Source of the DNA: Mesorhabditis belari
Lineage: Eukaryota; Nematoda; Chromadorea; Rhabditida; Rhabditidae
Assembly: GCA_958450365.1 (NCBI GenBank)
Contig: CAUEEP010000888.1
Location: 381,501-445,500 of the forward strand
Direction of reading: 5' to 3'
Length of the DNA: 64,000 bases
Shown here one piece after another: positions 58,763-64,000 of this stretch (the first letter of the stretch is position 1; each line of letters opens with the position of its first letter). The notes beneath the pieces were generated by a model that did no database searches, was not told where the DNA came from, and saw nothing but the letters and a program-made list of their open reading frames with translations. The translations under genes were made by a program, and so were the position numbers.

Positions 58763-60889
58763 TTAGAGAAAATCGAGAACGACTTGTAACTGGAAAGGGT
58801 AGTGACGGGCCTGGAAAGCATCAAAATCAATATCTTGTTTAAAGCAAATCCGTGCGATGATCAGCAACACTCTCCCCTTATGATCATAATGTCGAAAATA
58901 GACGGTTACCGAGCTCCTCTCGAGCATTTCATTCGAATTTCTGAAGTGAAATCTCGAGATTTCTTCTTCAACTTGTGCGAATCGAGCGAATTTCTCGGAA
59001 ACCAAAGGGTTGATGGCAAGATTTTGGGGCTGGAGGGTGAATTCTCGAATTGACACCGGCTCCCCAGTACTATTTGGCATCCAAACGATTGCATCATCCA
59101 AGTTGATCAACACTTTAACGACATTATCCCTCAGTAATCTTTCAATTGACGCTAGACAATCTTGTTTTGTGGCAAAATAAAAGCATGGATCGTCGTAAAG
59201 CATGACTTTTGCCCGGGGATTCGTGCCCGGTTGTCCAATTGTCCAGAAATCATGCAACGAATCCCGGACATAGCGATTGAAGGTGTAGGAATCGGCCCGG
59301 GTCGCCGACAATTCTTTCCATTTCTCTTGTTTCAACACAAAATGTTTTGTGTTCTGAAGTTGAACTCGTTGAAAGAGTGCTTCTTTTGTCGAATAATCAT
59401 CGACTGTCCGTAGCACGAATCCGTTTAAAACAACTGGAAACCAGTGCTCAAGCAGCGCCGCGTTTCCATCTTTCAGCGTGCCATGCATGTGTAAATGGAA
59501 ATTGCGAACTTGTCGAAATCTACTCAAAAATTCAATCCAAAAATCGGGAACTTTTCCATTTTTCGGGATTAACTCAATGCTTATGTCGGCAAGGAAGCGA
59601 ATCTTTTCCAATACGACTTTCCATAGAACATCTCGTTTACATTTGAAACTCGTTGCTGGACTTTTCATTTCCCAGATACACGTAATTTCTTCCATTTGCC
59701 CTTTTCTCACTTCAAATCTTGTCGTTTCCCCATTTGTCGATATCTAGAAGTGAAAAGCTTATTTTATAAAGCAATTGTATTAAACTTCCGTCAATAAAAG
59801 TTATATATTGGGTTGGGGAGAATGAGTCGGCGCCAAACTTTAAAGGGACTTTTTGCACACATAAAGCCTTCTTTAAACATACGTTTGGTTTCATCAAAAG
59901 GATCCACTATTTCTCTACAAAATGACTTTTGAGAGATTCCACAAAGCTTTTCTTTCGTGGAGTTTATGAACTTCCAAAGGCAGCTGGTTAAAATGGCAAA
60001 GAGTCCGACTCATCATTTGAACAGTTTCTTTCACATAAACCTTCTTTGGTGTTTATATAAAAAAGATAGAGCACATTCAATTACTTAAGTTGCCAAATTT
60101 GCAGGAAGATCCCACCAATGGTTTTTTCTAGATCACAGTTTGTAGTCTTTGTGAAAAAATGGCTTTTTCTTGAGCGGAGGCGCTGTTTGAATTTTCTTTT
60201 AAATGTCATTTTGTAGAGAATTAGTTAACCATTTTACTGATATCAAATGCATATTATTTGACGAAGTCGAATAGAAGTTTTAGACATTTTTTTTCATTTT
60301 TGGCGCCGACTCATTCTCCCCAACCCAATACTTATAGTTAGTTACAAGGTTATGTTTCCTAATTTAAGAAATCCTTAAGCAAATTTGGGTAACTTTTCAA
60401 GCAAATTTGAGCAGAAATTCAAGTTTTTCTGAAAATTCTTCAAATGCAAGAAAAGTCTTTGCCGATTTGGCCCCTTAGAACTCTACAAAACCGAAAATTT
60501 TCTAGATTTGTCAAAAGCCTATTTGAGAAAATAAATCGACCTTTTTATTGATGCAAACTGTAGATCGGTGCGCTAATTATTTCTAATAAGTGAGGTGAAA
60601 TAATAATAACTTTTGAGGTTGCCAATCTAATAGTTGAGTATCGTCAGCCATGTCTAGAACATCCCAACAAAGAAATTACCTGCACACAATACGAAGAAAC
60701 ATCAAAAGATTCGTCGTTTATTGGTTGCCAGAGCTCAAATCGATGAATTTCTTTTGGAAAAAGTCCATAGAATAAGTAATGTCTTCTCAAAAGTTTTGTA
60801 GTTTTTAACAATTCTCGAGCAGTATTCGGATTCACGTGATCGAGAATCATTTTTTTCATTTCATTGGCCAATTGATTGAAGCAAATCAT
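58763..60889 (-). CDS. F-box-like protein with a large C-terminal domain
   Basis: Two exons in phase 0, 60680-60889 and 58763-59743, give 396 aa. Exon 1 is the F-box-like helix set (MICFNQLANEMKKMIL, ARELLKTTKLLRRHYLFYGL) ending SSYCVQ. Exon 2 begins ISTNGETTRFEVRKG and forms one long globular region without repeats or membrane segments. It includes PDFWIEFLSRFRQVRNFHLH, WFPVVLNGFVLRTVDDYS and VMLYDDPCFYFATKQDCLAS, resembling the substrate-side domains of nematode F-box families. The specific family is not assigned. The intron (about 940 bp) contains the MITE at 59808-60328. A role in SCF-type ubiquitination is inferred from the N-terminus only. Confidence 0.78.
59808..60328. mobile_element. 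foldback MITE, family B
   Basis: 521 bp with ends TTGGGTTGGGGAGAATGAGT and the inverse, TA duplication. The first ten bases match family A but the rest differs. Inside the intron of the F-box-like gene. Confidence 0.9.
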
Positions 60890-61064
60890 GACGAGCTTTG
60901 TTTAGTTCAAAAAAGAGCTTCAAAAAATCAATAACTGTGAAATTCGTGAGCTCGGAAAATGCACGAATTCGGTTGTGTGTCATTGATAAGACACCGAAAG
61001 GGAAAATGGCTTTTTCAGAGTTTTTTAAAAGAAACAGAAAAGAACCTCTTTGCAAGAAAGAACC

Positions 61065-61290
61065 CATTTACGCCGTCCGATCCCAAAAGGAGGACCGGAG
61101 CAAGGAGAAAATGAAATGAAATAGAAAGAAACAAAGCAAAGCGATCTAAAGCCTCCTAAAGCAGCCTGTGAATTCTCAAAACTTTATTCAGTTTTTAAGA
61201 AAAGCCAAGCCTTATCAGGTCCTACATGAGCAACTCTGCTAGAAAGATTCACTTAATTAATACATTTGGTGATTGCACAATGTTTGCACT
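61065..61290 (-). repeat. dispersed segment, inverted partner of 7970-8200
   Basis: Reverse-complement match to 7970-8200, with GCCAAGCCTTATCAGG and AGAAAGATTCACTTAATTAA as anchors. No gene seen in 60890-61620. Confidence 0.8.
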
Positions 61291-61620
61291 AGAGAACTAG
61301 GTTTTAAAAGAGCATTATTTGATCTAAGAGATCTAAGAGATCTATTTGACCATTACCATGAGCCATCATAGATCCATTCATAGAGATCATCTCATAGAGA
61401 AATCTTAGAGAAAAACTAGATTTAATTGGGTAATATGGCTCTTAAAATATGATGAATGTGAAGCTTGAAGCTTTTATTAGATCTTGGCACAATGGTTTGT
61501 GCACCTATAGGAGGATCACATTGAGCTTATCGGGTTTTTATGATTCTTTTTATCATCACATCTGGAATAGATGGAAGGTGTAAGGAAATTCCTAATTTTA
61601 AATAAAGCATTCTATTTCAG

Positions 61621-63172
61621 CAAGTGACTCCCATCATCATGCTGTCCCTTTCAAAAGATCTGCCCTATCGTCCGTTCAAGCCCGAGGTGTGGCCCCATTT
61701 GGAGGACTTCTTTTCGCATGGCCTCATGTTCTTCGAATTCAATCGAAAACTTATGTGGAATGCTCGCAAATATTTTACTGATTATAATTTCGAATAAATC
61801 TACGTTGTTGAGCTGTTAGTTTCTTTGGCAAAATACTCATTCACCTATTCAAACACTGCTCCGACAGCTCTTGAATCTTTTTGGAATTTCATAAATCATT
61901 CGCGCGAATTTCGCCTGGTTTTCTTCAAAGGAATGAGTCTCCGGACCAACTTTCTGCATTTTGCAAGTCTCATCGATCAAAAATCTTTTCAAAAACACAA
62001 GAAAATGCCTTTCTAGAGTACTTCAAAATCATCGAATCGAGATCGACTTCTTTCTTGGATCTGGCCATTCACCTCTCTAAACCCGTGAATAGCTGTTGCA
62101 TGGATTTTGGGGGAAAAAATGACTCGGTAGAACAGTTGGCTCATGAATTGAGATTAATTGAAAAAGGGAAGCTTTATCGAAGAACACCTTCTTTTTCTAA
62201 ACATCAGGTAGAGAGAGGAAGAGGAGAGAAACCTTTGTGATTGGTTGAGAAATGTTAAACACCTTCCAAAAACAACAAGGCATTGTTTTGCAGATTTGTG
62301 ACTTTAATCAATCCCTTTTCTCTTTCCTCTCCTTCGCACTCGACTCCAATGATCTAAGACTTTCCTCGGACAACTGTCAGATTGCCTTTCGAGATTAACC
62401 ACAGTCGCCTATTTTTTCCGTATTTTCTTAAGAAATTTAAAATTGCAAACATCTTTTTGACCTTCAAACTTGAAACTCCTATAAACAAAACTGTTTCACT
62501 CATTGCAATTAAAGTTCTATCCATTTTTAGAACTCAATTCCTAAAGCCTGTTCTACCATTCATTAAAATGAATATTTTCTTTGATCTCAAATCTTTGTAC
62601 AACTGACTCCTTTGATAATTGTCAAAATATAAAAAAAAATTTCTCAGATTGTATGTATGGTGATTGCCAGGAATTCGACTTGTGAGTCAAATGCGCCCAT
62701 TCATGGAGATGTTATTATCGGGGATCCTGTAAAAGCCATGTCAGTCCTTACAGTTAGAATTGCAAAATCCAGGAAAAGATTTGAACGGGCATCAACGAAG
62801 AGAATTCAGATTGAACGCCACTGACCAGAATCCCGTCAATATAACACAAAACAATGGCCACTGCTTGGTTTGCATTTGCTTATTTAGGTCGAAAGTTAGT
62901 CAGATCGAGTTTTAGTGGTTAAGTTGATTATGGTAACTTAGATTTTAGCCGGTTTGGTGTTGATGGTGCAAAGAAATACGGGAGCAATTCTAATGAAATG
63001 ATTCCTCTGCAAATTCCAGGACAATGAGAAGGGATCAACCTCTTCTTTTCTCATTCTTTTCCTCTTCTTTTCTCTTGTCATTGCCTATTTTGTCTACAAG
63101 AACAGAGGGAAAGTTCTTCAATTGCAAAGGTTTGGAGAAGTAAAGAAAACAACTTCTGACAGCGAAGAATAG
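61621..63172 (+). CDS. possible secreted or type I membrane protein, model uncertain
   Basis: Several open segments with good splice borders lie on the plus strand. 61621-61797 (acceptor TATTTCAG; PIIMLSLSKDLPYRPFKPEV to FTDYNFE, stop) may end a separate gene. 61931-62207 gives FLEYFKIIESRSTSFLDLAI and LEKGKLYRR-type charged sequence. 62648-62728 gives IVCMVIARNSTCESNAPIHG. 62754-62867 has two N-glycosylation sequons (NAT, NIT). 63020-63172 gives a membrane helix (SSFLILFLFFSLVIAYFVYK) and a short acidic tail ending DSEE. Phases agree, but the gap between 62728 and 62754 is only 25 nt, too short for a normal intron, so at least one junction is wrong or the gene is damaged. No family recognised. 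Confidence 0.45.
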
Positions 63173-63360
63173 CAGAGTAAATGCTAGAATAGATATATAA
63201 GGAATTCCCTAAAAATATCTGTATCGTAGCTGATTATGAATATTATATCATTTTGTAGGGAATTCAATTCTGCGTCGATTCGTATCAAATTTTTGAGTTT
63301 AGGTTAAAAATTGCAGGCTTTAAAACGTTCCATTCAAAATTGGTGGGACCCTGGTAGTCG

Positions 63361-63655
63361 ATTATGAATGAGTGGGTCTAGGGGCGTCCAATCGTCAAGT
63401 CTTTGGTATCATTAAACACAGAATCATTGATAATTATGTTAAATTTTTTAAATTAGCAATATTTGATGAAAAGGAAAAAATTAAAAGCTAAAAAACTGTT
63501 TGTTCTCAAGAGAAAACTTTGAAACCCTATAACTTTCTTTTCTTTTTATCCAATCTTTCTAATTTTAAAACTTTAACATAATTATCAATGATTGTGCGTT
63601 TAATGATACCAAACACTTGATGATTGGACGCCCCCAGACCCACTCATTCATAATG
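63361..63655. mobile_element. foldback MITE
   Basis: About 295 bp with inverted arms of about 80 bp (ATGAATGAGTGGGTCTAGGG at left and the inverse at right; shared TTGGTATCATTAAAC). The rest of 63173-64000 shows no supported gene. Confidence 0.88.
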
Positions 63656-64000
63656 GAATCGATGGAATCGATTAATTTTCAGGGAACTACGATCCCGTGT
63701 GGAGTATAGGAGACTTGAAGACGGAGACTCCTGCAGCCTTCTCCCGAATGAACCACAAGTGATCTATTGAGGAAATGCCATATTTCATTTCGATTATTTT
63801 CTTATAAATTTTATTCTTCAATGACTAGGAAGAAATCAAACACAAAAACACTCATCAATAACTTACTTTCAATCAATTTCTACTACATAAATGTAATTCA
63901 AAATTACATTTATCTAGTAAGAAACATTCAAGTTTTAAATTCTAAACATTTTATGATTAAAGCTGTTTCATAATTCCAGTTTGGTCATAAAATAGTCGTT

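Overview
The window looks like AT-rich chromosomal DNA from a rhabditid nematode. Introns are short, with GT donors and TTTCAG-type acceptors. The gene content fits: a receptor guanylyl cyclase, a saposin-like protein, an Srh-type chemoreceptor, two F-box-like genes and a CUB-ectodomain tyrosine kinase. Mariner elements and foldback MITEs with TA target sites are abundant. The species cannot be fixed from the sequence alone.

Layout. 0.2-1.9 kb (+): 3' half of a receptor guanylyl cyclase, with one suspect splice junction. 2.1-3.9 kb: a three-exon saposin-like gene (-) with one MITE in intron 1 and another copy just downstream. 5.3-7.9 kb (+): a secreted Thr-rich protein with repeated furin-type sites. 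9.1-10.4 kb (-): a nucleoside diphosphate kinase with a signal peptide. 10.9-12.2 kb: a decayed Hsmar1-like mariner. 13.7-15.2 kb (-): a complete eight-exon gene of unknown family.

16.3-49.5 kb is the main structure: a large inverted duplication with two arms of about 15.6 kb and a spacer of about 1.9 kb. Each arm carries one copy of the same CUB-module receptor tyrosine kinase gene. The genes are divergent (left on -, right on +) with their start codons facing each other across the spacer, and a mariner sits in that shared promoter region. The arms alternate between nearly identical and strongly diverged blocks, which suggests gene conversion between them. Each arm also carries its own private mariner, MITE and minisatellite insertions. 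A broken 3' piece of the guanylyl cyclase gene lies at the outer edge of both arms.

49.5-64 kb: an intact eight-exon Srh-like chemoreceptor (50.6-52.4), a palindrome of about 720 bp (52.8-53.5), two related F-box-like genes (54-55 and 58.8-60.9, -), a remnant of another seven-helix receptor (56.3-57.5), and a possible type I membrane protein (61.6-63.2, +). Fragments at 8.0, 12.3 and 13.5 kb have inverted counterparts at 61.1, 58.6 and 57.9 kb in mirror order. This suggests an older, decayed outer inverted duplication enclosing the young one. Gene models were hand-built from splice signals and reading-phase continuity; where phases were checked exon by exon this is stated.
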